Shown: in pieces, positions 1 through 6,520 of the stretch | How positions within the stretch are numbered: the stretch's first letter is position 1 | Layout: the number at the start of each line of letters is the position of its first letter | Origin: Cellvibrionales bacterium UBA2511 | GTDB taxonomy: Bacteria; Pseudomonadota; Gammaproteobacteria; Pseudomonadales; Porticoccaceae | NCBI GenBank assembly: GCA_002341315.1 | Contig: DDNV01000015.1 | Coordinates: forward strand, 60,595 to 71,425 | Direction: 5' to 3' | Length of the DNA: 10,831 nucleotides | Notes under the pieces: generated by a model | The model's input: the letters and a program-made list of their open reading frames with translations, nothing else | Databases searched by the model: none | What the model was told of the DNA's origin: nothing | Translations under genes and position numbers: made by a program

Positions 1-707
1 GGACAATCCACCGCCTCGGCCATTTCCCGCACGCATTTCAGGCCGATAGGCAGAACGCCCTTGCCGGACATGCCGCCAGAACCGTGACTCAGTACCGGAT
101 GGCCGTGTGACGAAGTGTAACCGGGCCCCACGGTATTGATCGCACAGAGTGCATCGGCGCCACCGGCCACGGCTGCCCTGGCGATCTCGGCAATATTCGG
201 TGTGTTGGGTGTGAGCTTGGGGATCACCGGGATACTCACCACAGCCTTGACCGCTGCGGTGATCTGGCGAACCAGTTCCGGATCCTGACCCATTGCCATA
301 CCGTAACCCTTGGCGTGGGGACAGGACAGATTCAGCTCCAGTCCATCAGATACCGGGGCGACAATTTTGGCCACCTCAACAAATTCCTCGACGCTGCCGC
401 CAAAAATGGAGGTGAGCAGGAAGCGATCTTCCGGCACTCGCAGGGTTGCCAACTGGGCAGCGAGCTGCTCGGCACCGGGATTGGTGAGTCCCACTGCATT
501 GACGAAACATCCGGGAGCGTACTGACTGATCACGGGCTCCCGGTAACCGGACCTCGGGGTCAGACCGACACTCTTTGTCGTGATAACACCGACTTCGGGC
601 ATGGTGTCAAAAATACGCTGAATAATGGATGTGGCCGTGGTCACAATACCGGAAGGAATGGTGTACGGGGCGGTAATCTGCTTGGTAAGAAAGGGTAATT
701 TTGACAT
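1..707 (-). CDS. Dihydroorotate dehydrogenase family protein, class 1 type (3' end outside window)
   Basis: Flavin-dependent TIM-barrel enzyme of the DHODH family, which oxidises dihydroorotate to orotate in pyrimidine synthesis (cytosolic in class 1). The frame runs from the ATG at 705-707 to the window edge, giving 235 complete codons with no stop; the C-terminal part is missing. Visible family features are a TTKS motif with Lys45, NAVGLTN with Asn70, LELNLSCPH with Asn126 and the class 1 catalytic Cys129, PKLTPN with Lys164, INTVG with Asn191, and the flavin-phosphate region GGMSGKG near 211-217. The cysteine in SCP instead of the serine of class 2 places it in class 1. The SCPH and GQDPELVRQI stretches also resemble the C-terminal half of dihydropyrimidine dehydrogenase (PreA/DPYD), so a PreA-like role remains possible. 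The Shine-Dalgarno is weak (AGGT about 11 bases before the ATG). It lies 76 bases after miaE on the same strand, probably the last or middle gene of that operon. No PyrK-like partner is seen in the window. Confidence 0.85.
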   Translation of the reverse strand, partial: MSKLPFLTKQITAPYTIPSGIVTTATSIIQRIFDTMPEVGVITTKSVGLTPRSGYREPVISQYAPGCFVNAVGLTNPGAEQLAAQLATLRVPEDRFLLTSIFGGSVEEFVEVAKIVAPVSDGLELNLSCPHAKGYGMAMGQDPELVRQITAAVKAVVSIPVIPKLTPNTPNIAEIARAAVAGGADALCAINTVGPGYTSSHGHPVLSHGSGGMSGKGVLPIGLKCVREMAEAVDC

Positions 708-783
708 TGACAGGGACTGACCTGAGAGAAATAAGGAAGGAGCAGAAGGATAAACGTCCTCGGGACTGAAATCCACCCGTCAA

Positions 784-1449
784 CTACGCGAGAGTACCCA
801 CCGATACAACCTCGGACAACCCTCTGTCCGAGGTTACAGGCGCACCGGAATGAAAGCGGAACTCAGCGTCCGGTGTTTCCACCAGAGACCGCTCTTCCCG
901 CCGGAAAACAGCGAGACGCTCGTTCACTTCCTTCGCACCACCCGCCTGGAGGGCGAGGTCGAGATAATCCCGATAGTGCCGCCCTTCGGAGGCGAGTAAC
1001 GACTGGTAGAAATTTTTCAACTCGGGATCCAGGAAGGGCGCCAGTCTGGCAAAACGTTCACAGGAACGGGCCTCGATAAAGGCACCGACAATCAGGGTAT
1101 CCAGCAATTTCGCCGGTTCATGGGTGCGCACCCGTTGCCGCAACCCTGCAGCATAGCGGGATGCACTGATATTGCTGTATGGAATACCCCGCTTTTGCAT
1201 GATGGCAATCACCTGCTCGAAATGGCGCATTTCCTCCCGGGCCAGCCGTGACATTTTGTTGAGCAGCTCAAAATGGTCGATGTAGCGGTAAATCAGGTTT
1301 AACGCCGTGCTGGCCGCTTTCTTCTCGCAGTTGGCATGATCTATCAGCAAAACATCCTGATTTTCCGGCTTTACGGCTTCCTCGACCCAGCTATCGGGGG
1401 TCGGACAGGGTAGGAAAGCCTGAATTTCATCGAGCGCGGATACTGCCAC
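784..1449 (-). CDS. miaE: tRNA-(ms2io6A)-hydroxylase MiaE
   Basis: Diiron monooxygenase that hydroxylates the isopentenyl group of ms2i6A at tRNA position 37, next to anticodons reading U-starting codons; O2-dependent and cytosolic. The 221 residues form a ferritin-like four-helix protein. Likely iron ligands are Glu42 (in the CEKKAASTAL block), the ExxH pair Glu73/His76 (EEMRHF), Glu126 (FIEARSCERF) and the second ExxH pair Glu155/His158 (SEGRHY). The size matches the short Pseudomonas-type MiaE and is shorter than the Salmonella enzyme. The start is GTG at 1447-1449, with AGG nine bases upstream; no ATG lies nearby and the family N-terminus (DEIQAFL) follows directly. The C-terminus runs about ten residues past the usual FHSGAP ending and encodes a perfect hairpin (808-835). 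It lies 32 bases after the gst-like gene and is most likely cotranscribed with it. Confidence 0.95.
   Translation of the reverse strand: MAVSALDEIQAFLPCPTPDSWVEEAVKPENQDVLLIDHANCEKKAASTALNLIYRYIDHFELLNKMSRLAREEMRHFEQVIAIMQKRGIPYSNISASRYAAGLRQRVRTHEPAKLLDTLIVGAFIEARSCERFARLAPFLDPELKNFYQSLLASEGRHYRDYLDLALQAGGAKEVNERLAVFRREERSLVETPDAEFRFHSGAPVTSDRGLSEVVSVGTLA
808..835 (-). repeat. Perfect 10-bp inverted repeat inside the 3' end of miaE
   Basis: Arms 808-817 and 826-835 are exact reverse complements with an 8-base loop (818-825). The repeat encodes residues of the non-conserved C-terminal tail of MiaE. On the minus-strand transcript the arm AACCTCGGAC pairs with GTCCGAGGTT, but no run of U follows, so it is not a standard intrinsic terminator. 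It could stabilise the upstream mRNA end, cause pausing before the next gene, or simply be chance. Confidence 0.6.
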
Positions 1450-1481
1450 AACAACGTGCCTTTGGTGATTGAGTCGGTCGA

Positions 1482-2129
1482 TCAGGAATCAGCTGAAAAA
1501 GTGTCCCGCTCGCTGATCAGGGTATTGTCCATCTGGTGAACGATCGGTCGCGCGGCGACGGTGTAGCGCCAGTCTGCCAGATCGGTCATCTCGTCCATCG
1601 CCGTCCAGGGGGCAAACTTTTTCATGGTGCTGTTGACCAGATCCAGAGCGTGGTAGGCAATGACGTCCGCATAGCTGAACTCCTCGCCACACAGGTAGGG
1701 GTCAAACCTGGCCAGCCGGGCCAATGCGTCCAGGCCACGCTCTACCTCAACTATCGTCTGATCCACCCGCGCCTGATCCGGCGCTCCTTTGCTGTCGGGA
1801 TGATCGAGCAGACGGCTGACCGGCTGCTCAATATGCTGCAGCAGAATACTCATTAACTCCCTGACTTTGGCCCGCTCGAAAACATCCTCCGGCAACAATG
1901 GCACCTCCGGAATAATTTCCTCGAGAAACTCCATAATCACCGGAACATCGCTGATGAAGCCCTCCCGGGCTTCCAGAAAGGGTACTTCGCCCATGGGACT
2001 CATGGTCAGGAACAGGGGCTCCCGGCTGGGGTAGCTGTGGACTTCCTCAAATTCGAAGCCTTTTTCCAACAGTGCCAGTTTCACCATATTGAAATAGTGG
2101 CTGGTGTGAAATCCGTACAATTTGAGCAT
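1482..2129 (-). CDS. Glutathione S-transferase family protein
   Basis: Soluble GST-fold protein of 215 residues from the ATG at 2127-2129. Residues 1-78 form the thioredoxin-like domain: beta strand MLKLYG, a TSHY segment with candidate catalytic Ser10, the cis-proline loop GEVPFLE (Pro50), and a SDVPVIMEFLEE segment at 60-71 where most family members have ES for binding the gamma-glutamyl group. Residues from about 85 form the all-helical domain, with the typical FSYADVIAYHAL helix. Substrate is unknown; stress-response GSTs of the SspA type are related in fold, but no SspA-specific feature is evident. The frame also permits an ATG at 2154-2156, nine codons upstream. I prefer the inner start because family proteins begin at the first beta strand, though neither start has a strong Shine-Dalgarno. 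It is first in the gst-miaE-pyrD-like set. Confidence 0.85.
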   Translation of the reverse strand: MLKLYGFHTSHYFNMVKLALLEKGFEFEEVHSYPSREPLFLTMSPMGEVPFLEAREGFISDVPVIMEFLEEIIPEVPLLPEDVFERAKVRELMSILLQHIEQPVSRLLDHPDSKGAPDQARVDQTIVEVERGLDALARLARFDPYLCGEEFSYADVIAYHALDLVNSTMKKFAPWTAMDEMTDLADWRYTVAARPIVHQMDNTLISERDTFSADS

Positions 2130-2191
2130 GGCGGTTACCCGTTCTGAAACCCTCATCGGGCCTGATGGTTATACGAGAAATTGTAACAGAG

Positions 2192-2219
2192 AATTTACTG
2201 GGTGAATGACCGTTATCAA
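2192..2219 (-). promoter_or_regulatory. Candidate sigma-70 promoter for the gst-miaE-pyrD-like operon
   Basis: Reading the minus strand, TTGATA (2219-2214, five of six matches to the -35 consensus), a 16-base spacer and TAAATT (2197-2192, four of six) stand about 60 bases before the gst start. A second -10-like hexamer, TACAAT (2185-2180), lies just downstream without a good -35. Based on sequence match only. Confidence 0.4.
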
Positions 2220-2230
2220 CTGTAGCCAAG

Positions 2231-2259
2231 TTACCCTGAATTTTGATCTGTAGTAAGAT
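2231..2259 (+). promoter_or_regulatory. Weak candidate promoter for acnB
   Basis: TTACCC (2231-2236), a 17-base spacer and TAAGAT (2254-2259) form a poor sigma-70 match placed so that a leader of roughly 115 bases would precede acnB and include the palindrome at 2305-2324. The -35 match is only three of six, so an activator or a different start is possible. Confidence 0.25.
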
Positions 2260-2304
2260 AGCGCCCCCTATGGGCACGTCAGTACGCCCAACCAGAATAC
2301 CCAC

Positions 2305-2324
2305 ATCGGTGACCCGTCACCGAT
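2305..2324. promoter_or_regulatory. Perfect palindrome in the acnB leader
   Basis: ATCGGTGAC at 2305-2313 is followed after CC by its exact reverse complement GTCACCGAT at 2316-2324. As DNA it is a 20-bp dyad of the size bound by dimeric repressors or activators. As RNA it gives an 8-bp stem with a CCCG tetraloop, ending 58 bases before the acnB start codon. No U run follows, so it is not a terminator of usual form. Which role it plays cannot be told from sequence. Confidence 0.5.
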
Positions 2325-2366
2325 AGCCCAGCCGGTGCTGATCCCGGATTGGGGACACTCACACAA

Positions 2367-2374
2367 AAAGAGGA
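2367..2374 (+). promoter_or_regulatory. Ribosome binding site that fixes the acnB start
   Basis: AAAGAGGA ends eight bases before the GTG at 2383-2385, the best Shine-Dalgarno in the neighbourhood. The upstream in-frame GTG at 2335 has none, and the sixteen codons between it and 2383 have no counterpart in AcnB proteins. Confidence 0.85.
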
Positions 2375-2382
2375 TACAAACC

Positions 2383-4992
2383 GTGCTTGAAGCCTATCGC
2401 CAACATGTGGCAGAACGTGCCGCCGAGGGAATCCCACCCAAACCCCTGACACCGGAGTGGACCGCCGATCTGGTGGAACTGCTGAAAAATCCACCCGCCG
2501 GGGAAGAAGACTTTTTACTCGACCTGATCGCCAACCGCGTTCCACCCGGTGTGGATGAAGCGGCTTATGTCAAAGCCGGCTTTCTCAGCGCGGTAGCCAA
2601 AGGCGAAATCACCTGTCCACTGATCGACCGCCCCGCTGCAGTAACATTACTCGGCAATATGCACGGCGGCTACAACGTCGAAACGCTGGTTCAATTGCTG
2701 GATGATGCTGACCTCGCCAACAGTGCGGCGGAACAGCTCAAAAGTACCATTCTGGTTTTTGATGCATTCCATGATGTCGCCGAAAAAGCCGATGCCGGCA
2801 ACGCTCAGGCCAAAGCTGTGCTGCAGTCCTGGGCCGATGCCGAGTGGTTTACCCGACAGGATGCAGTCCCCGAAAGTATCAAGGCCATTGTTTTCAAGGT
2901 GACTGGCGAAACCAATACCGATGATCTGTCCCCTGCACCCGACGCCTGGTCTCGTCCGGATATTCCCCTGCATGCCCTGGCGGCCTACAAAATGACCCGC
3001 GACGGCCTGACGCCCGATGAACCCGGCAAAATCGGCCCGATGAAACAGATTGAGGACATTAAATCCAAAGGTCTGCCGGTCGCCTTTGTCGGTGATGTGG
3101 TGGGTACCGGCTCCTCACGCAAGTCTGCAACCAACTCGGTATTGTGGTTCTTCGGCGACGACATCCCCGGTGTGCCGAACAAGCGCTCCGGCGGCATCTG
3201 TATCGGCAACAAGGTCGCCCCGATTTTCTTCAACACCATGGAAGATGCCGGCGCCCTGGTCTTTGAAGCGCCAGTCGACGATATCAACATGGGCGACGTG
3301 ATTGAAATCCGTCCCTATGACGGCAAGATTCTCAGCGAATCCGGCGACGTTCTGTCCGAGTTCCACTTCAAGTCCGGTGTCATTCTGGACGAAGTACAGG
3401 CCGAGGGCCGCATCAACCTGATTGTGGGCCGCGGCTTGACCCAGCGTGCCCGTGAACACCTTGGCCTGCCCGCTTCGGACCTGTTCCGCCTACCGGCGCA
3501 ACCCGCCGACACAGGCAAGGGCTACACCCTGGCGCAAAAAATGGTCGGCAAAGCCTGTGGTCTCGAGGGCGTCCGTCCCGGCACTTATTGCGAGCCACAA
3601 ATGACCACAGTGGGCTCACAGGACACCACTGGCCCGATGACCCGGGACGAGCTCAAGGATCTGGCCTGCCTCGGTTTCTCCGCCGATCTGGTGATGCAGT
3701 CTTTCTGCCACACAGCCGCCTATCCGAAACCCATTGATGTCGAGACACAACACACCCTGCCCGATTTCATCATGAACCGCGGCGGTGTTTCCCTGCGTCC
3801 GGGCGACGGGATTATCCACAGCTGGCTGAACCGCATGCTGCTGCCCGACACGGTCGGCACCGGCGGCGATTCCCACACCCGTTTTCCAATGGGTATTTCT
3901 TTCCCCGGCGGTTCCGGTCTGGTGGCTTTTGCCGCCGCCACCGGCGTGATGCCGCTGGATATGCCTGAATCGGTACTGGTTCGCTTCAAGGGCGACCTGC
4001 AACCGGGTATCACCCTGCGCGACCTAGTACATGCCATCCCCTACTACGGCATCCAGGAAGGCCTGCTGACCGTTGAGAAAAAAGGCAAAAAGAACTTCTT
4101 CTCCGGCCGCATTCTGGAAATCGAGGGTCTTGATAAACTGACCGTCGAACAGGCGTTTGAATTGTCGGATGCATCGGCCGAACGCTCTGCAGCCGGCTGT
4201 ACCATCAAGCTCAGCGAAGCCTCCGTGACGGAATATCTGAAGTCCAACATTACCCTGTTGCGCTGGATGATCGCCGAGGGCTATGGCGATGTGCGCACCC
4301 TGGAACGCCGGGTGGGCAAAATGGAAGCCTGGCTCGCCAACCCTTCACTGATGAAGGCCGATGCCGATGCCGAGTACGCTGCTGTACTGGAAATCGATCT
4401 GGCCGACATCAAGGAACCGATTGTCTGCTGCCCCAACGACCCGGACGATGCGCGACTGTTGTCTGATGTAGCGGGCGATAAAGTGGACGAAGTCTTCATC
4501 GGCTCCTGTATGACCAATATCGGCCACTTCCGGGCGGCGGGCAAGTTGCTCAACGAAGCCCCCAGCATCAACACGACCTTCTGGATATGTCCGCCAACCC
4601 GGATGGACGCTCACACCCTCAAGGAAGAAGGCTACTACACAATCTATGAAAAAGTCGGCGCACGGACAGAAATGCCCGGTTGTTCGCTGTGTATGGGCAA
4701 CCAGGCGCGCGTCAACCCCGGCGTCACGGTACTATCCACCTCCACCCGCAACTTCCCCAACCGCCTGGGCGACGGAGCCAATGTCTACCTCACTTCTGCC
4801 GAGCTGGCCTCTGTGGGTGGTATTCTTGGCCGCCTGCCCACCACGGCTGAATACATGGAATACGCGAACAAGATCAACTCCATGTCCAGCGATATCTACC
4901 GCTACATGAACTTTGACCAGATCGCCTCCTTCCAGAAAGGGGCCGACGAGGGCAAACGGATTGCAGCGGAACAAATCGTCAATGTAGCCTGA
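2383..4992 (+). CDS. acnB: Aconitate hydratase B (bifunctional aconitase / 2-methylisocitrate dehydratase)
   Basis: TCA-cycle enzyme interconverting citrate and isocitrate through cis-aconitate; AcnB proteins also dehydrate or hydrate 2-methylisocitrate in the propionate methylcitrate cycle. The protein has 869 residues (E. coli AcnB has 865) and can be followed against that family over its whole length. Domain order is the AcnB type: an N-terminal HEAT-like domain (about 1-160), then the swivel domain carrying GTGSSRKSATNSV (about 170-390), then the catalytic domains. The [4Fe-4S] ligands are Cys709 (IGSCMTNIGHF), Cys767 and Cys770 (PGCSLCMGNQ). Active-site stretches VGSQDTTGPMTRDELK, GGDSHTRFP and STSTRNFPNRLG are intact. 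The start is GTG with a strong Shine-Dalgarno; LEAYRQHVAERAAEG follows, as in E. coli. It is divergent from the gst set and ends at its own terminator. In E. coli the apo-protein binds mRNA; whether that applies here is unknown. Confidence 0.98.
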   Translation: MLEAYRQHVAERAAEGIPPKPLTPEWTADLVELLKNPPAGEEDFLLDLIANRVPPGVDEAAYVKAGFLSAVAKGEITCPLIDRPAAVTLLGNMHGGYNVETLVQLLDDADLANSAAEQLKSTILVFDAFHDVAEKADAGNAQAKAVLQSWADAEWFTRQDAVPESIKAIVFKVTGETNTDDLSPAPDAWSRPDIPLHALAAYKMTRDGLTPDEPGKIGPMKQIEDIKSKGLPVAFVGDVVGTGSSRKSATNSVLWFFGDDIPGVPNKRSGGICIGNKVAPIFFNTMEDAGALVFEAPVDDINMGDVIEIRPYDGKILSESGDVLSEFHFKSGVILDEVQAEGRINLIVGRGLTQRAREHLGLPASDLFRLPAQPADTGKGYTLAQKMVGKACGLEGVRPGTYCEPQMTTVGSQDTTGPMTRDELKDLACLGFSADLVMQSFCHTAAYPKPIDVETQHTLPDFIMNRGGVSLRPGDGIIHSWLNRMLLPDTVGTGGDSHTRFPMGISFPGGSGLVAFAAATGVMPLDMPESVLVRFKGDLQPGITLRDLVHAIPYYGIQEGLLTVEKKGKKNFFSGRILEIEGLDKLTVEQAFELSDASAERSAAGCTIKLSEASVTEYLKSNITLLRWMIAEGYGDVRTLERRVGKMEAWLANPSLMKADADAEYAAVLEIDLADIKEPIVCCPNDPDDARLLSDVAGDKVDEVFIGSCMTNIGHFRAAGKLLNEAPSINTTFWICPPTRMDAHTLKEEGYYTIYEKVGARTEMPGCSLCMGNQARVNPGVTVLSTSTRNFPNRLGDGANVYLTSAELASVGGILGRLPTTAEYMEYANKINSMSSDIYRYMNFDQIASFQKGADEGKRIAAEQIVNVA

Positions 4993-5007
4993 TTATATAA
5001 GCTATTG

Positions 5008-5037
5008 AAAAACCCCGCTTTTGCGGGGTTTTTTTTT
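5008..5037 (+). terminator. Intrinsic terminator after acnB
   Basis: The stem AACCCCGC (5011-5018) pairs with GCGGGGTT (5023-5030) around a TTTT loop and is followed by seven further T residues. The A residues at 5008-5010 can extend the stem by pairing with the first of these. It begins 15 bases after the acnB stop codon. Confidence 0.95.
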
Positions 5038-5069
5038 GGCGTATTAAAGAGAATTTTGTGAACGCTGGC

Positions 5070-5091
5070 GATTAGGTTGCCTATTCTAATC
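5070..5091. promoter_or_regulatory. Dyad upstream of phaZ, possible operator
   Basis: GATTAG (5070-5075) and CTAATC (5086-5091) are inverted copies separated by ten bases, and a smaller AGG/CCT pair lies within. The dyad stands about 45 bases before the phaZ start and overlaps a -10-like TATTCT (5082-5087), a position suited to an operator. No well-spaced -35 goes with it. Weak evidence. Confidence 0.25.
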
Positions 5092-5124
5092 TGCTGTGAC
5101 TAAATGATTTCACACTGTTTTGGC

Positions 5125-5127
5125 AGG
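5125..5127 (+). promoter_or_regulatory. Shine-Dalgarno core fixing the phaZ start
   Basis: AGG within GGCAGGTG stands eight bases before the ATG at 5136. The alternative GTG at 5127 overlaps this element and so cannot be served by it. Confidence 0.65.
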
Positions 5128-5135
5128 TGCTGTAT

Positions 5136-6359
5136 ATGCATTATCACTTTTACGACTTGTACCGTCAGTCTCTGATGCCGGTCAACACCGCACTGGACCT
5201 GGCACACGATATCGTCACACACGAAAAGAACCCCCTCTCAAAAACGCGTCTTGGCAGACTGCGCAAAGCCATTCTTGAATCCACGATTCGTCTACTGAAA
5301 CACTACCCGAAACAAGGGTTTGAGTACGAACCGGTGGTGATAGATGGCGTGGAGCATCCGGTTCATGAAGAGGTGGTGGTGGAGAAACCCTTCTGTAATC
5401 TGCTGCGCTTTCGCCGCGAAGGTTTACCCGCCAATGCACCAAAACTGCTCTGTGTGGCAGCTCTGTCCGGCCACCATGCCACGTTGTCCCGGGAAACCTT
5501 CGGTCAGTTCCTCGATGACTATGAGGTCTATGTCACCGACTGGCTCGACGCCCGCGATGTCCCTCTCTCCGAAGGTAAATTCGGTTTTGAGGAATACGTG
5601 CAGTACGTGATTGAGTTCATGGAGCATATTGGTCCCGGCAATCACATGTTCGCCATCTGTCAGGCGGCTGTACCCGGCCTGGTGGCCGTAGCGCACATGT
5701 GCAAGCACAACCATCCCGCTCGACCCAAATCCCTGATCATGATGGCTGGCCCCATCGATATCAGGATTAACCCGAACAAGTTCGGCAGAAAGGTCGAGAA
5801 AATCTCCGCTCCCCTGCTGCGCCGAGTGGCTATTCACCGGGTCCCGTCGCGCTATGATGGCGCCGGACGCAAGGTCTACCCCGGCATGGTGCAGCTGGGC
5901 GGCTTCATGTCGATGAACATGCGGTCCCACGCACAGAAACATATCCAGTTCTTCAAGGACATCGCCGAAGGCAAAATTGCCGAAGCGGATCGCCATCGCG
6001 ATTTCTACGATGAATACATGGCGGTACTGGACATGGACGCCGATTACTATATGGAAACCATGGAGCGTGTGTTTCTCGACCAGCACCTGCCAAAAGGTAT
6101 CATGCAGTATCAGGGTGAAACCATTGACTGTGGAGATATCAAGGATGTCGCCATGCTCACTCTGGAAGGGGAAAAGGACGACATGATCAGCCTCGGCCAG
6201 ACCGAAGCCGCTCTCCATCTCTGTACCCACCTGCCCAAGAAGCTGAAAAAGCACTACGTCCAGATGGGCGTCGGTCACTACGGGATCTTTAACGGCAGCA
6301 AGTACCGTGAATTTGTGGCTCCGCTGATGAAAGACTGGATCAACCGCCACGACAAATAA
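5136..6359 (+). CDS. phaZ: Intracellular polyhydroxyalkanoate (PHB) depolymerase
   Basis: Alpha/beta-hydrolase that mobilises native intracellular PHB granules by thiolysis or hydrolysis of the polyester. The 407 residues match the PhaZ1/PhaZa family of Ralstonia (419 residues). The triad is recognisable: Cys175 as nucleophile in a lipase-like box (ICQAAVP), an Asp in GEKDDM (Asp348 by alignment, Asp349 adjacent) and His381 in GVGHYG. The Ralstonia residues are Cys183, Asp355 and His388, a constant offset of seven or eight. No signal peptide is seen, as expected for the intracellular type. The start is ATG at 5136: from there MHYHFYDLYRQSLMP aligns without gaps to the Ralstonia N-terminus. 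An upstream GTG at 5127 keeps the frame but is not favoured. Terminators on both sides imply a single-gene transcript. No synthase, phasin or thiolase gene accompanies it here. Confidence 0.92.
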   Translation: MHYHFYDLYRQSLMPVNTALDLAHDIVTHEKNPLSKTRLGRLRKAILESTIRLLKHYPKQGFEYEPVVIDGVEHPVHEEVVVEKPFCNLLRFRREGLPANAPKLLCVAALSGHHATLSRETFGQFLDDYEVYVTDWLDARDVPLSEGKFGFEEYVQYVIEFMEHIGPGNHMFAICQAAVPGLVAVAHMCKHNHPARPKSLIMMAGPIDIRINPNKFGRKVEKISAPLLRRVAIHRVPSRYDGAGRKVYPGMVQLGGFMSMNMRSHAQKHIQFFKDIAEGKIAEADRHRDFYDEYMAVLDMDADYYMETMERVFLDQHLPKGIMQYQGETIDCGDIKDVAMLTLEGEKDDMISLGQTEAALHLCTHLPKKLKKHYVQMGVGHYGIFNGSKYREFVAPLMKDWINRHDK

Positions 6360-6377
6360 TGTTGTTCAGGCACGGAT

Positions 6378-6405
6378 AAAGGCCGGTCACCCACCGGCCT
6401 TTTTT
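6378..6405 (+). terminator. Intrinsic terminator after phaZ
   Basis: AAAGGCCGGT (6378-6387) pairs with ACCGGCCTTT (6393-6402) around a CACCC loop, and the T run continues to 6405. A second T tract follows at 6411-6418. It lies 18 bases after the phaZ stop codon. Confidence 0.93.
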
Positions 6406-6461
6406 CATTGTTTTTTTTCGGGATTTATCTGCCGACCTGAGCAAGACTCCCAACAATGCCA

Positions 6462-6488
6462 CCTGTATAAATCCTGTACAACCCTGTA
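6462..6488 (+). repeat. Three helically phased CCTGTA repeats before trhP
   Basis: CCTGTA occurs at 6462-6467, 6473-6478 and 6483-6488, that is at intervals of 11 and 10 bases, about one helical turn, ending 32 bases before the trhP start. The first copy runs into TATAAA and the last into TAGAAT, both -10-like. No good -35 is found. It could be a regulator site or part of the promoter. Confidence 0.4.
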
Positions 6489-6509
6489 GAATCCGCCCTC
6501 CATTACTCC

Positions 6510-6512
6510 AGG
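6510..6512 (+). promoter_or_regulatory. Shine-Dalgarno core fixing the trhP start
   Basis: AGG stands eight bases before the ATG at 6521. The upstream in-frame GTG at 6512 shares a base with it and would have no ribosome binding site of its own. Confidence 0.65.
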
Positions 6513-6520
6513 TGAATGAC

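Noticed and set aside
310..698. Two plus-strand frames of 71 and 127 codons near the left end
   Set aside because: Both are antisense to the pyrD-like gene, whose family motifs read through the same bases.
747..783. TTGACG (783-778) as -35 of a separate promoter for the pyrD-like gene
   Set aside because: The nearest -10-like hexamers (TATCCT at 752-747, TTTATC at 754-749) give spacers of 23 to 25 bases, too long for a sigma-70 promoter.
2279..2545. 88-codon minus-strand frame across the acnB leader and start
   Set aside because: No Shine-Dalgarno, low-complexity basic translation, and most of it is antisense to the acnB N-terminus.
5424..6350. 308-codon open frame on the minus strand opposite phaZ
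   Set aside because: It lies wholly antisense to a well-recognised phaZ, its translation resembles no family and lacks a ribosome binding site; it is a by-product of phaZ codon usage.
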